From contig JAAAJB010000026.1 of assembly GCA_016098155.1 (NCBI GenBank), forward strand, positions 1 through 64,000: DNA of 64,000 bases, in the 5' to 3' direction. A program made the translations under genes and the position numbers. Source of the stretch: Actinomortierella ambigua. Its lineage: Eukaryota; Mortierellomycota; Mortierellomycetes; Mortierellales; Mortierellaceae. Shown here piece after piece: positions 45,805 through 58,080 of the stretch; the first letter of the stretch is position 1; every line of letters starts with the position of its first letter. The notes under the pieces are model-generated. The model did no database searches, had not been told where the DNA came from, and worked only from the letters and a program-made list of their open reading frames with translations.

Positions 45805-48577
45805 TCATTGACGACGTGTCAACTTGACAATATGCTTGCCTGCAACTAAGGCGATGGTCACAAACTGGTAAAACTCTTCGTTCTGCTTGGGAACATACTC
45901 GAGGTCGTACGTTTTCACGAGAGCAGCGAGCACGAGACGATACTCCATCATGGCAAAGTTTTTGCCCACGCAGTTGCGCGTGCCTGCAGAGAAAGGGTAG
46001 AAGGTAAAGTCCTGGACTGGTGGGAAGGGTGACTCGCCAGAGATCCAACGTTCGGGGATGAACTCGGTCGCCTTGGGGAAATAGGCTTCGTCCCTGTATG
46101 TGATTTATTAGAACAGGAAAAGAAACGGGCATTTTTTTGGTGGGGTGAGTGGTGTTGTTATATAAGGTGTTGCTTTTACTATTGGTCGCGGCGAGCAATG
46201 AATGAAAAAAAAATGGTCCTTACATGTGAAGCTGTCTGATTTGCGCCAGGATAGTGGTGCCCTTTGGGACAAAATATCCAAGCATCTCTCTGTCCTCGGT
46301 GAGCTCTCGAGGGATGCCTATGTATGAAACAAAGCAACCATGTAACGATGGGGGTGTATGAGTGACAGGAGTGTATACGAACGAAAGAGTGTCAAGGTTA
46401 TGATACACATGCAGCAACTTTACCTGTTGCAGCCACAGGCCGCAAGCGTAGAGTCTCGTTAATGACGCCGTGGAGGTAAGGCAGTTTGCGGATCTGATCG
46501 TCCAGTGGTAGCTCACCAGGGCCATTCGAGGTCGTAGCAGCATCAAGTTCCTCGCGAAGACGCTTCAGTTTGTCAGGGTTCTTAACCAAGTACATGATGG
46601 ACCACATCAGTGCATTAGAGGTCGTCTCCGATCCAGCAAGCCTACGAGATATTTTGCGACGAAAAAAAAAAATAGAAAGACTGGGTCAGCAAAGAACTGC
46701 CTTTTCTTGATCATGCTCTCTCTTTCTCTTTCTCTGTCAATGTTAGAAAATGGCCTTGTCGCGCCGCACGCACAAGAATACAAAGGCTTCGTTGGCCACG
46801 GCTTCATCCGTCAATTTGCCGCTCTTGGCATCCTCGACGGTATTGCCCGTGGGACCATTGCCTTCGGAAATCTCACGATCCTGGGCATCAAGCAAGTACT
46901 GCAACAAGTCGGCACGCCGTCCCTTTTCACCGAGAGCTCGTCGTTCTTGGACACGTTCTGCCGCCCAATTGAGGAACGTAAGGTCGGGCGGTACGAGGTA
47001 CTTCATCCAAGGATTGAATGTCTACATCGTATACACACATACATCAGAGGATGTGATGAAGAGGGGAGCCGTCAGTAAATTTATGAGTGATTTTCTTGGG
47101 ATGAGATAACATACTTGTTTCCTTGCCCTTAGCCAAGGCCTCGGTTGTATGCTTTACCTGACGCCATGATCGCTTCAGAGCTATCTCCATGTAATTGATG
47201 ATGGGATGGGTCTCTTCGTTCACGACCATATTGAACGATTGCCCGAGAGCTACCTCTCCAATGACATCTATTGAAAAGTGAGAGATTTAAAAAAAAATGG
47301 AGGATGAAGTCAGGTCAACCACTGTACTTTCGCGTCGAGATGCAAAGCCAAAAAAAAATTAGCTACAACAATAATAACAACAACAATGTGGATACCGAAG
47401 GAAAGACGGTTGAGCAGAGTATACACATCCACATGCCCCTGTGGCAAGATATCACCCTTGACGGACGAAGGGTCTTTCAGGATGGAGTCTATCTTGGAAA
47501 TAAACACCTTGGAACACTCGTGGATGATAGGTTCCAAGGTTCGAAGGTATTGGAGACCAAACGCGGGGGATATAAGACGGCGCTAGCGATTTTTTTTTTC
47601 GGAGAGAGGATCGATCGAAGAAGGGTTAGGTGGGATGCGTGGCAATAGCCGATGGTGACACAGGTCAATTCGCACAACAAACTGGTTGCGACACAAAAAT
47701 AATAATGGCTCTGTACCCTGGTCTTGTGAAAGTTCTTGTCCGTGGTCGAAAAGACGTTTGTTTGTCCATTCAACTCGAATCCCTCATGAAGGATACCTTT
47801 AGGATAATCTGTTGTCACAAGGATCTATCCAAAGAGAGGAGAAAAGGTACATCAATACAAAGAAGTGAGGGTAGGGGTGATTCCAAAGCTCACTTGTCGT
47901 GGGGCTGACATACATCACGGATGAGGTCTTTGTCTGCAATGGAGACGGTATCAGGGTCTAATGTCAAAAGTGCCCAGTTAGTGGGTGGAAACAATGCTTC
48001 GAATACACCTGAGCTGTGCTGAGGCTAGACTGGAGTACATTGTGGCACTTACTAATCCTAACAATTGGTCCGTATGCCCGGTGGAAGATGGGCATGAACG
48101 CATGGCTGGAAAAGGTCGACACCCAGGGTAGACAGTGTTAGTGGTAATCTGGGGGTCTCGTATCTATCCATTCTTCCCTTTCGACCGTCGCTTGCTGTGT
48201 ACCATATTGCCTTTATGAAGAACAATTACTTTGTGCCCGTGAAAGCATTGAGGCTAGTCCAAAGCTGGGTAGCGGTGAGAAAGCGATTTCCTGGGAGTCG
48301 GCTCAGTGGACTAAAGAATGCGTGGTATATAAACTGGGGTCAAGTGGAGTATGCGAGTATTCTAGTATTAGAGGAACTGAACATAGAATACTACTACAAC
48401 TACTTGTACTTTGACTTTTGCAGAGTGGGTCTCCTCGGATTCCTCCGATTATTATGATACCAGTTGAAGGCGTCTGGCTGAGATCAAGGTGATCAGGGCA
48501 ACTAGAAATTTGGCGGAGAGGCCAAGCCGCGAAAGGTATGCGGGTACCCCCTTGACAAGACGGGAGAGGACAGCCAT
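45805..48577 (-). CDS. Cytochrome P450 monooxygenase 1
   Basis: Haem-thiolate monooxygenase, probably on the ER membrane. Eleven exons (48577-48461, 48333-48230, 48105-48053, 47957-47914, 47824-47717, 47582-47396, 47267-47158, 47021-46774, 46641-46424, 46317-46224, 46093-45805) join in frame to 523 residues. N-terminal hydrophobic anchor (LSAKFLVALITLI), proline hinge HAFFSPLSRLPGN, I-helix LAGSETTSNALMW (oxygen-binding T), K-helix ExxR in NETLRLRP, PERW region, and haem loop FYPFSAGTRNCVGKNFA with the Cys ligand. Exon structure matches the paralogue at 59574-61998 exactly for exons 2-6 and 8; introns 9 and 10 here are absent there. Substrate unknown; overall pattern resembles CYP52/CYP704/CYP4-type fatty-acid hydroxylases, a tentative reading. 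Confidence 0.92.
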
Positions 48578-49532
48578 GTGTCTATGTAAAGGCCCAGACA
48601 GTGGAATAGGTAGGCAGACAGATGGATTTGTTGTGGAGAAGGGGGGGGGGAAATGGAGAGGTAAACAGATAGAGAGAGAAAGGGAAAACGAGAGAGAGAG
48701 AGAGAGAGATAGAGAGAGAGAAAGAGAAAGAGAGAGAGAGAGAGGAATAAAGTGTGCAAGATGACTGGGAAGAGGAATTCAACAAATGCTGAGAGCATTT
48801 TCGGAAGGGCAAAAGGGTTAGGTTTGTTGTGTGTTCCGACCGAAGCGTTCAGAAGGAAAGGTGACCAATGGTCCATCGAACGGCTAATTTTCCGCCCCTC
48901 CCCTCTGTGCTCTTTGGGGAGGGCGAACAAGCGTCCTCAAACAACACGAACGCGACTTTTCCATCATCAAACGCGGTCTCCCTTGGACACAGCTAATGGG
49001 GAAGAGAGAGGCCAGCATGCACTCTGAACGTTGACATGTTTGAGCACGAATCCCATTCTCTCTTTCTCCTCCCCTCCCCTTCCTCTCTAATAGCGAGAAT
49101 AATGGTATTTACAAATTTCTGGACACTACAAGAACATTGCCAGCATGAATAGGCAGGCTACCCACCATTATCGTGTCTATAGACAAGTGGCGATTTCACC
49201 ACCAAGGATGATGAGAAAAAAAAAGAAAGGGAAAGATAAAGAAAATACGGATACCACATGGCTGATTGGGGTGTCATAGGGGGGGGCTGTCCAGCGACGC
49301 GTGATGACACTCAGACAATGGTGTAAGGTGAGGCTGCGCAGTTGGTCTGGTCTGAGCGACATTGGGGGAGAGAAGAGCGTGGCAATGGGTATGTGTGTCT
49401 CATAACGCGCCATGAGAAAAAAAGTACGTCACATATTTTTTTTGTCTTATAAAAAGCCCTCTTTCTTTGAACGGATTCGCATCTTACGCTCCTCTTTCAT
49501 CCCACTTCGCATTCAAACCACTACATTCCAAC
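48578..49532. promoter_or_regulatory. Divergent intergenic region, P450-1 and SOD1
   Basis: About 0.95 kb with a GA tract at 48670-48746. A TATAAAAA at 49449-49456 lies 84 nt before the SOD1 ATG. No other gene. Confidence 0.55.
48670..48746. repeat. GA-rich microsatellite
   Basis: Imperfect (GA)n, about 75 nt, in the P450-1/SOD1 intergenic region. Confidence 0.85.
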
Positions 49533-50807
49533 ATGGTCAACGCCGTCTGTGTCTTCCGCGCCAACGACAGCAACGTCGCTGGTACTATTACCTTCTCCCA
49601 GCAGTCTGAGGATGCCCCCACTCACATCAAGGCTGAGATCTCCGGCTTGAAGCCCGGCAAGCACGGCTTCCACATCCAGTAAGTTTTATCGACTTTGTTC
49701 TTGCCCATTCATGCATGGGGGAAGGCACATGGATCGGAGAGCCGGGGGTGCGCGTATAGATATGTGTTTATGTGCGAATTGGGGCGTGTTCACGCTAAGG
49801 GTGAACGAAAACGACGCGCAAGAAAAGGTCACCACTTTGCAGTGTTATTGCTATTATTCAAATCGAGCTCTTTGCAGCTCCGTCATTCTCCTATCCCGCT
49901 TGGACGCTTCGTCGCGGAGATGCCCGCAAAGGTGTTCCGCGATGGACTTGTCTGTCTGAAGGGGGGAGGGGACATGGTGTGCAATTGCGCAGTGGGGCCT
50001 TTCAGGAAGAGTTTGACTAAACTACTCGTGGGAATACTTTTCCCATCGGTCGGTAAAAAAAAAAAGGAGGGAAAACAAAGAAAGGTTGCTCTGTAACCAT
50101 GATCGAGATGCTCGCACTCTTGACACCAGAAAAATAGGGGGGAGGAGAAAGAAAGAGTTGTCGGAGATCAGGGTACACACTCTCAATCACGACATCCTCA
50201 CTCTTCTCTGCCTGTTGAACCTTTTTTTTTTTCCTGTACACATTGGCAAAAAAAAACCACAACTACCACAACCACCCCTCTCCTCAACCCATTGCTTGTC
50301 TGTACGCTAACGCGCTTCCATTTCCCTTGATCTTTCTTCCTCTAGCGAGTTTGGTGACAACACCAACGGCTGCATGTCTGCCGGTGCTCACTACAACCCC
50401 CACGGTCTGACCCACGGTGCCCCCGATGCCAAGATCCGCCACGCTGGTGATCTCGGCAACGTCGAGGCTGGTACTGACGGCAAGGCCACCCTTGTTCTTC
50501 AGGACAACCAGGTTAAGCTGATCGGCCCCCACTCCGTTATTGGGTAAGTAAAGGCGCACTGCGCAGTCTGTGTGTGTGTGTGTGGGGGGGGGGGAAACAT
50601 GCAAGGAAGATTTCTTTTTTGAGTGTTCTGGTTGCTGATCATCTTATCTCGTGCTCTCCTCTCTTTACACATTTTTTTTCTCTTAGCCGCACCGTCGTTG
50701 TTCACGAGAACATCGATGACCTCGGTCTTGGTGGCCACGAGCTGTCCCCCACCACCGGCAACGCTGGCGGCCGTCTTGCCTGCGGTGTCATTGGTATCTC
50801 CAAGTAA
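49533..50807 (+). CDS. SOD1: Cu/Zn superoxide dismutase
   Basis: Converts superoxide to H2O2 and O2 in the cytosol and mitochondrial intermembrane space. Exons 49533-49678, 50346-50543 and 50687-50807 give 154 residues, the standard length. Metal ligands and disulfide residues are in place: [16 protein letters not shown] with two Cu-binding His, [26 protein letters not shown] with the bridging and Zn-binding His and the Zn-binding Asp, [14 protein letters not shown], the arginine of the active-site channel and the second Cys in [10 protein letters not shown]. The first intron is long for this locus (667 nt). A TATA box lies close upstream. No signal peptide. Certain assignment. Confidence 0.98.
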
Positions 50808-51091
50808 AAAAGAGATCGCCTTCCCCACCCCTGGAAAGGGATGATTCTCCAGCCTTCTTCAATGGCGACGATCAGAAAAAAAAAATTCGGTGAGACAAGT
50901 CTTACTCCCATTTACCTTAAAGTCAGAGCGACGAAAATGGAGCCTGGTCCACCTTGTTTTGTAGCCTTTTTTGTTTCGTTTGAGAGGATCTTGTACAGAT
51001 CTTGTATAAAACCAAAACATTCCACCGAAAAGTATTTTATTGTGTTCTTGAGTCTTTTTGCTGCGCATTGTTGGCCATTTTCTCGCTGACC
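50808..51091. other. Convergent 3' region, SOD1 and SPO11
   Basis: Short, no gene seen. Confidence 0.5.
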
Positions 51092-53941
51092 TTAAAGCCA
51101 CATCTGCCTATTCGTGATTTTATGCATCAGATAATCAGCAAATGGGGTTGTGCTGATCTGGTGGGTGGAAGTCGATCCTATAGCTGTTGTCATCAATGGT
51201 GATGTCGACGACGATGGTGATGAAGATGTAGAACAGGAAGAGTCGTACAGACTTTGTAGTTCCGACTTTCGGTTCATCATCAACATCTTGCTCAACTGTT
51301 TTGTCCAACTCGCGCTGGTTGTCACAAAGGGCATCGTCAGCAGCTTGAGCAAACGCACTCGGTCGCCCAGCGTCAATGGTTGTAGATGCCGGTCCCAAGG
51401 GTGGAACGGTCTAGGTTCTCGAGAGCAAGGGGAGGAATGGGAGGACGGCAAAGTCAACACGCCTGGTAGCGTTCGTGCCGAGGACAAAGTAAGTGGCAGT
51501 GCACGCCTCAGTGGCGCATGGCGTATCTTGCAGCTGCCTCCTGGTGCAACCGTGCTGCGCTTGGCCTTGGATGCAGTATCAGCTTCGTCGGCGGCAGAGA
51601 TTGGCTTCCAAGGCGAGATAGGACGATGGATCATAGCATCCCCCATCGCGGAGAGTGCATCGGTCTTGCTGTTACCTGGATCGAAACAAGTGAACCAGTC
51701 GTCAGGCACTTGACCAAGACAGCGCAGCTGCGGAACAGCAAGGTTGAGATTATCGAACGCCATCTGTGGCGACCCGTGCTTGTAAGTGAAATAGATCCAA
51801 AAGCCGTATGGGTCACAGTCGACAAGGGCAAGAAGCGGACATGCGTGGATCAATTCTGCTGGTTTTGACAGTGGTTCTCTCCTCATGGTTTTTTGTGGAC
51901 ACATCCATAGGCCTTGTTGTTGTGGTGGTGATCGTTGTCGTTGATGTTCATGATCGACCCGCGTCATCGCGGCAGCCACCTGGAGACCATCGTCCCATAG
52001 TCCCGCACACGACCCTTCGTGGATACCATTTGGGTGCCAGACCGTCACACCTAGGTTTATCATACGCGCCAAGCAATTCAGTAGCTGACGTGTGGCGCGG
52101 TCCGGATGTCCCTTCCCTGTCAACAAGATGCATGGTCCATGTTGGCCGCAGAAATTGGTCGAGATCAGATACTTGATGGTCGCCTCCTTCTCAACGACAA
52201 GCACGAACCGAGTCCTCGGGTGAATTTCGACTCGGACCACTTCTTCTAGTGCAGGAATCGGATGCGGTTGAGACGACTCGATCCATGACAATTGTTCGCC
52301 TCCGGAGGAGGTTGTGTCGCTGTCCGTTTTAGGCTGGTCTTTGTTGCCCTTGGAGCGAACATGGCCCCCAACGCACTCGTCGCGGGTTGCACTGGGACTG
52401 TCGTGTTGTCTTGTAGTGAGGTGGATGGATCCATAGACGAGGCCTCTCGTTCCAGCAACCACGTGTAGGCTGGATCGTGGCACCTTGAATGTCGATGCTA
52501 GGTCATCGATCCCTCGGTCGACGACAGCCTGTTGGCGAAAAGTCACCACGTCGCGGTAGTACATGTCCCTTTTGGTGATGTACACATCCTTCTGCACAGA
52601 CTCGTGGATGATGTCCATGATGCGGATAACACTTGTCAGCTGCTTGATCCCGCTCGCTGTCATCCGGAGCACTTTGGTCCCTTTAGTCTGCGACGACTTG
52701 TTGGAGGCTTTGATCTGCTGCTTAGTCAATGGAGCATCCGAGTTCGTTGTCGCCACCTTGATATCCATGGTATCCAAGTCGCCATTCAGGGAAACAAAAG
52801 TGCCTGGTAGGGTTGTAGGAGTGTCATTACTGTCGTCGTCGTCATACTGCTCAAATAAATCTTCGTCTTCATCAAAGTTGCGGCAGTCTGGCGTTCCTAT
52901 TCTCTCCACAGTTCCCATTGACCCGTAGCCCTCAACTGGATTCTGCTTCCAGCGGCCGTGGACAGACTCTGCACCAGTCAATGGTTGCCGACGCCGAATA
53001 ATCCCTTGGTCCGGGTCAAACTCTGTCATCGCCTTGCTGGGGCCCCTAGAGTCGATTTCTAGTTGAGGTACTCTGCCCTGGGCGAGCGCTTCCAGAAGAT
53101 CGGCCACGCTGGACTCAATTCGCTCCATCACCCATGATTTCGATCGCGGCCTAGTGCAGGTGTACAGCGTATCTGGGTACGCGTCATCTTCGTCCTCTTG
53201 TCGTGGCACCTGTAACCCAAACGTGTCGCTATATTGGGTATCACCCAGGATTGATTTGGAGTGATCGAAAGATAGCTGCTGACCCGACAATACCATCATC
53301 TTGGACACGTCGTGATCCTTTACTTGTGCTGGCGAGCCAAGATCATCCAAATCTCGAGCAACGCAAAGAGCATCCTGGGAACAGTTGTCTGACGGTAGAT
53401 GGTTGGAGAGTGAACGCTGTGGTGTTGCTTGGGTTGCCCTACTCTCCTCATCCGACGCTACCAAGCGATCCAGAAAGTGTCTTAGAGGTGATGATGGAAG
53501 ACTCTCGCTCTCCGCGACGGACTCCTTTTCATTGTCGGTCTTGGATGGCAGTGGGTTTGTTGCATGGGGGCTCGTCCCGGCATCCATGAGTGGCTGCAAG
53601 GGATACGGATCCTGGGTGTTTTCCCCAAACAAGTAACTGTAATAGCCGCTCGCCTCGTCTTCCATAGAACAGAGGGACGAGACTCCTACCGGCTCCCATT
53701 GGGGGCTACTGAGGACGGCAGACATCGCAGCTGTGGTGTCAGCTACCAGATCGGGCGCCATGTCAGGCTCGGAGGGAAGGCTCCACAAGCCCGAACTATT
53801 GGAGCGGAGGCTATTGATGTCGATTTCAGAGCCGGTGAAACCCCATGAAAGGGAATCCGACGTCAAGGCATCCATAGCGAGCGCATCCTCACTAGCCTGC
53901 AGTCCAAAGTCGTCCGATTTGATCGAAGAGGGGCAGGACAT
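51092..53941 (-). CDS. SPO11: Spo11-like meiotic DNA double-strand-break protein with long N-terminal extension
   Basis: Topoisomerase VI A-type protein that makes the breaks initiating meiotic recombination. A single 949-residue exon. Seen: the winged-helix catalytic motif KRDMYYRDVVTF (tandem Tyr at about 461/462), DDLASTFKVPRSSLHVVAG, then the Toprim domain with VVEKEATI (metal-binding Glu), LLTGKGHPDRATRQLL and ALVDCDPYG (DxD), then a family-like YKHGSPQMAFDN and LTLGDRVRLLKLL. Usual Spo11 is about 350-420 residues; here about 440 residues of acidic, Ser-rich, probably disordered sequence precede the catalytic core, and a Ser/Thr-rich insert lies near the C-terminus. Start chosen at MSCPSSIKSDD; an upstream in-frame ATG exists at 54028. 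Confidence 0.85.
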   Translation of the reverse strand: MSCPSSIKSDDFGLQASEDALAMDALTSDSLSWGFTGSEIDINSLRSNSSGLWSLPSEPDMAPDLVADTTAAMSAVLSSPQWEPVGVSSLCSMEDEASGYYSYLFGENTQDPYPLQPLMDAGTSPHATNPLPSKTDNEKESVAESESLPSSPLRHFLDRLVASDEESRATQATPQRSLSNHLPSDNCSQDALCVARDLDDLGSPAQVKDHDVSKMMVLSGQQLSFDHSKSILGDTQYSDTFGLQVPRQEDEDDAYPDTLYTCTRPRSKSWVMERIESSVADLLEALAQGRVPQLEIDSRGPSKAMTEFDPDQGIIRRRQPLTGAESVHGRWKQNPVEGYGSMGTVERIGTPDCRNFDEDEDLFEQYDDDDSNDTPTTLPGTFVSLNGDLDTMDIKVATTNSDAPLTKQQIKASNKSSQTKGTKVLRMTASGIKQLTSVIRIMDIIHESVQKDVYITKRDMYYRDVVTFRQQAVVDRGIDDLASTFKVPRSSLHVVAGTRGLVYGSIHLTTRQHDSPSATRDECVGGHVRSKGNKDQPKTDSDTTSSGGEQLSWIESSQPHPIPALEEVVRVEIHPRTRFVLVVEKEATIKYLISTNFCGQHGPCILLTGKGHPDRATRQLLNCLARMINLGVTVWHPNGIHEGSCAGLWDDGLQVAAAMTRVDHEHQRQRSPPQQQGLWMCPQKTMRREPLSKPAELIHACPLLALVDCDPYGFWIYFTYKHGSPQMAFDNLNLAVPQLRCLGQVPDDWFTCFDPGNSKTDALSAMGDAMIHRPISPWKPISAADEADTASKAKRSTVAPGGSCKIRHAPLRRALPLTLSSARTLPGVLTLPSSHSSPCSREPRPFHPWDRHLQPLTLGDRVRLLKLLTMPFVTTSASWTKQLSKMLMMNRKSELQSLYDSSCSTSSSPSSSTSPLMTTAIGSTSTHQISTTPFADYLMHKITNRQMWL

Positions 53942-54160
53942 GGTAGACGAGAAAAGGCGGAACAAAGAATGAAGAAATGATGGTGACAAAATTTCGACGC
54001 ACAGTATATAAAAAGAACTCACTCCCACCGGAACGCATTACATTTGGCATCAATTCACAAGTATAAAAAAAAAAAAGGCCCGTAAAATTCATGTTGGGAA
54101 AACAAAAAAAAATCTTTAAAGACATACGTATATTGACTCGCCTGCAGATACAACCGCACC
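53942..54160. other. Short gap, SPO11 5' side and PRP45 3' side
   Basis: A-tracts and a TATA-like TATATAAAAAG on the plus strand near 54004; no gene. Confidence 0.4.
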
Positions 54161-56083
54161 TCAGTCGCGTCGGCGCTTGCTGTCTGAGGACGACATTTCT
54201 TGACCAGTTCGCTTCTTCTGCACATCTGGCTTGTTGAACTTGTCCAGTTCAAAAATATCGTGCTCCTTCTCGAATTGAACGGGACCTTCGCGTTGCATGC
54301 TGCGTCCACCCTCTGCGCCTCGGAAGCCTCGTGCTGAAATGCCTGCGCCTCCAAAACGATCCGACTCGAGGGCTCGGCTGAGATCATCTTCATTGCCAAC
54401 GTCATCGTTGCCTCCATCGTTATGGCGTTTGGGGCGGTAGATGCTAGAGCCACCTGCTTGGAACAGGGACTTGTCATAAAGACTGTAGGCCTCATCATCC
54501 TTCCATCCCGAGTCCAGGCCAGAGCTCTGGTTGAACAGTCGAGAGTCGTACATGCTGTCCTTGGTAGAAGAGGGCTTGGCGAGACCCAGTGCAATCTTTT
54601 CTGAAATGTCTCGACCTTCCTCTCGTGCCATCTGCTTGGCGCGTTGCGCCGAACCCATCTTGGACATACGCAGCTCTCGTTCCCGCTCCTGTTGCCGCTC
54701 ACGTCGAAGGGCATCACGCTCACGCGCAGCCCGCTCCTTGGCCTCATCTTCTCCTGAATCGGATCCCGAGTCTGATTCCGATCCAGAGTCGGCTGCCTGT
54801 CTCCTACCCCTGCCCGTTCGCTCGTCATCGCTCGCACGATTATCACGGTCGTCATCATCATCCTTTATCGAAGAAACAATGCCAGCACGTTCGTCGCGGG
54901 CACGCTGCGCCAGCAAGCGCAGATTTTGCTCCTTGGCCTCCTTTTCCTTCTGAGCGACCCTCTGCTGCATCAGTGCACGGGCACGGACTTCGTCCTGGGC
55001 ATGGCGAGAGGCCAGTGACAATGCCTCGGACAATTTAGCAAAGTTGTCGTTGATCTGAACATCCTGCAAGCCACGGCCATCGGTGGCCAATCGCTTGTCG
55101 AGCGGGACGGTGAAACCCTTGGTATTCTTCCAGTTGGAAATGCATGGTGGAATCACCCACTCTGCTTGCTCTTTGGCGGAGATCTTTCGAGGCGGTGAAT
55201 GCAAGACTGGTGGGGGTGGCGAAGGTGGGCCACGCGGCACCTTTTTGTGTTTGTGACGTGGTGGCTCCATCGGATCAATGGGAGCTTCGACCATCCTGAT
55301 AATCCTCTGCTGGACGCCCTCTGCTCTTCCTGTCTTATTTGCTGGAGTATAACGGATGTAGGTGGGATCCCCTGCGTTGTGGTTGGAGACAATAGTTTTT
55401 GGCTTTGAGGCAGCAACTTTTGCTAAAAGAACAACAAAAAAAAAAAAAAAAAAAGGAAGGTGAGCTTCCTAAACCTGTCCTCCTAGCATATCATCTTGGT
55501 CAACACAATCGGATCATACGTACAGTTGGAGATCTTTTCCAGAGCAGCCCGAGTTCGTTCCGCCGTCTCCATAACCTCATCTTCCGTAGGTCGGCTCAAC
55601 GATACATCGCCTACATCTGCACGCTCATGGAGTGGCACAAGGTCCTTGAACTGCGACTGAACTGTCTGCTTTGCCGACTTTCCTTGCTTGGCGATGGCAT
55701 CATATGCAACATTTCCTTGAGCATCCACCTGAAGCGCCACTGTCGATCCTGCCTTTGTCGCTTGCTGGTATTGGACAAGGAAAATAAAAGGGACGCTAAG
55801 AAGTTAGTAGGCTATACACTGAAGGGGGTTGCTTGCACAATACAATATAGTCTTCAACAGTAACCATACCTTCTTTTTCTTGCCCATGTCCAGCGGGTAT
55901 TGTGGTGCATGGATCTCAGGGTATGCACCACCGTCGCCATAGTCCTCCTGCTTTCTCGGCTTCCAACCCTTGCGTTTTCCATAGGGTGGGATATTTACGG
56001 TAGGAATGGCCACCTCCTTGGAATGGTTGAAACGATCAAAACTGTCATGTGCAGACTCCTGATGAAGGGGAGGCGGTAAGTTC
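54161..56083 (-). CDS. PRP45: SNW/SKIP-family splicing factor (Prp45), 5'-most exon not located
   Basis: Spliceosome component that stays through both catalytic steps and also acts as a transcription co-regulator in animals. Exons 56083-55870, 55764-55524 and 55422-54161 join in frame and encode about 572 residues: PPYGKRKGWKPRKQEDYGDG, PEIHAPQYPLDMGKKK, YDAIAKQGKSAKQT, then the SNW signature region with DPTYIRYTPAN, MEPPRHKHKKVPRGPPSPPP and the exact SNWKN core in PPCISNWKNTKGFTVPLDKR, LATDGRGLQDVQINDNFAKL, a charged coiled-coil tail with a DSGSESDSGSDSGE stretch and a terminal nuclear-signal-like KRRRD. The exon at 56083 opens on a split codon behind an acceptor, so at least one short upstream exon is missing, probably between 56.1 and 56.5 kb. 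Confidence 0.93.
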
Positions 56084-56490
56084 CTATGTCGAAAGAAAGA
56101 GAAGAGGGAGAGACATGGTTGAGTGCTTTACTCAGCCTTTGTATTTGTGCAAGCAGATGCATCATAGCCTTCATGTCGCTTTACATCATGATGGAAGACT
56201 GGCGGGTGATTGTAGAAGGGGAGGAAGTGGCAAGGTTCGTTTGTGTCTGCCTGAGGCTGATGCACTTTTTGAAATGCATGTTCACAAAAAAAAAAAAAAA
56301 AAAAAATCGAAAACGTAATAGATGCCGTGATTGCGCCACTCCCACCACCGAGCAGGCACAACGCGCGTCCATCATTGCGTTGCCCTCTACATTCGACTTC
56401 ACCGTGACATTCTCACTTGCCCATTGCAAACTCTCGTCTTTCTACAACACTATTTCTTCTCTTCACACCACAACTACCCATTGCACCAAC
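56084..56490. promoter_or_regulatory. Divergent region between PRP45 and PRE3
   Basis: About 0.4 kb that should contain the first exon of the SNW gene (minus) and the promoter of proteasome beta1 (plus). A poly-A tract of about 20 nt lies near 56287-56306. Confidence 0.5.
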
Positions 56491-57823
56491 ATGTCCCTCA
56501 AACCCGGAGAAGTCAACCTTGGTGTACGTATTCCCTCCCTAGCCCTGGTGCCCAACACCACACTTTGGACGGAGCAAAAAAAAAAAAAAGGACCTTGCAC
56601 ATAACCTTAGCAAGCGTCGGTAGCATTTGTTCTGCCACCAGCTGCCAAAGAGGATACCAAGGATCCGCGCTTACATCAGAAGCCACACACCCCCTTTCGC
56701 CTGCACCGTGATACTAGGAACATACACTCCCCCAAACGCAACCATTTCGTTCGTGAACTGACGCGGATATCTTTCCCCCCTTTCTTCCCACATTTCTATT
56801 CAACACACATAGACCTCGATCATGGCCGTCGAGTTCAAGGGCGGTGTCATTATCGGCGCCGACTCGCGTACAACAACAGGCTCATACATTGCTAACCGCG
56901 TGACGGACAAGTTGACAGAGGTGCACGATACCATCTACTGCTGCCGATCAGGATCGGCAGCCGATACGCAGGCGGTGGCGGATATCGTGCACTACTACCT
57001 GCAAATGTATGCTGTCCAGAATGGCGCACCCACAGTGCCCTTGGCAGCTTCGCTGTTCCAGGAACTGTGCTATCAGAACAAGGACAACCTGATGGCCGGC
57101 ATCATCGTTGCTGGTTGGGACAAGGAGTTGGGTGGATCCGTCTGGAACATTCCTCTCGGCGGTTCATTACATCGTCAGCCATTTGCCATTGGAGGTATGA
57201 CTCTTGATATAAAAGAAAAAGAAAAGAAAAAAGCAGCCACTTGCCCTCACACCTTTATTTTCGTACTAGTCTTCGAACGCAGGAACTAACTAGTGTCGTC
57301 TATGAACATCCTCTCCCAAANNNNNNNNNNAAAAAAAAAAAAAAAAAAAAAATAGGTTCTGGCTCGACATACATCTACGGTTACTGCGATGCCCAATTCA
57401 AGGATGACATGTCGCGTGAAGAATGTATCGACTTTGTCAAGAACTGTACGTCAACAAAACTGTGGCCTGAATGATTTGAATGATTGCTTTTACTTGCGTC
57501 ACGACGTGTATGTGAGAAAGAGAAAGAGAGAGATGAAGGCCAATGGACAATGTTCCTAATCTTGTCATTTCGATTTGCTTGCCAACTCTAGCTCTCGCTC
57601 TGGCCATGGCTCGTGATGGCTCTTCTGGAGGTGTTATTCGAATGGCTGTCATCACAGAAAAGGGTGTGGAGCGAATCTTCATCCCAGGCAACGAGCTCCC
57701 AGGTACAGAATCTCAAATGCGGAGTAAATGCCTGCTGTATTCATGCAGCGATATGTCAATGTTGATACTAACTCAAGTGTTGTTGATCCTCACCCTGTCT
57801 GATAGTTCACTGGGAAGGCTAAA
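56491..57823 (+). CDS. PRE3: 20S proteasome subunit beta1, caspase-like (yeast Pre3, human PSMB6)
   Basis: Catalytic threonine protease subunit. Exons 56491-56523, 56813-57194, 57356-57445, 57592-57702 and 57807-57823 give 210 residues. Exon 1 encodes a short propeptide [11 protein letters not shown]; exon 2 begins exactly with the mature N-terminus [20 protein letters not shown], so cleavage at Gly-Thr frees the catalytic Thr. Then [20 protein letters not shown] (the Lys33/Arg45 region of caspase-like beta1), ENKDNL-like [27 protein letters not shown] and [16 protein letters not shown]. The last exon is only 17 nt and ends VHWEG. A 10-base assembly gap sits in intron 2. Complete and confident. 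Confidence 0.96.
57321..57330. other. Assembly gap (10 N) in PRE3 intron 2
   Basis: Ten N followed by about 22 A; the true length is unknown but coding sequence is not affected. Confidence 0.99.
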
Positions 57824-58080
57824 CGAAGAGTCAGAAAATACAATACGGAATGTACAGAGGAATGGGCGCCATGCTTAAAGACAAATAAAAAACAACTAAG
57901 AAGCAATTGAGTGAGGTTGGAGCGTGTGAGGGGCACAGTTGTTGGTATTCACAGATGTTTTATTCGCGTCAGCATGCCCCGCTGATTAAGATGCATCGAG
58001 ACAGGTTGACAGGTTTTGATTGTGTCATGAGGTTGGGACAATTGCGGTTTTTAGGGAGTCTCTATTGGTACTGCTTGCAT

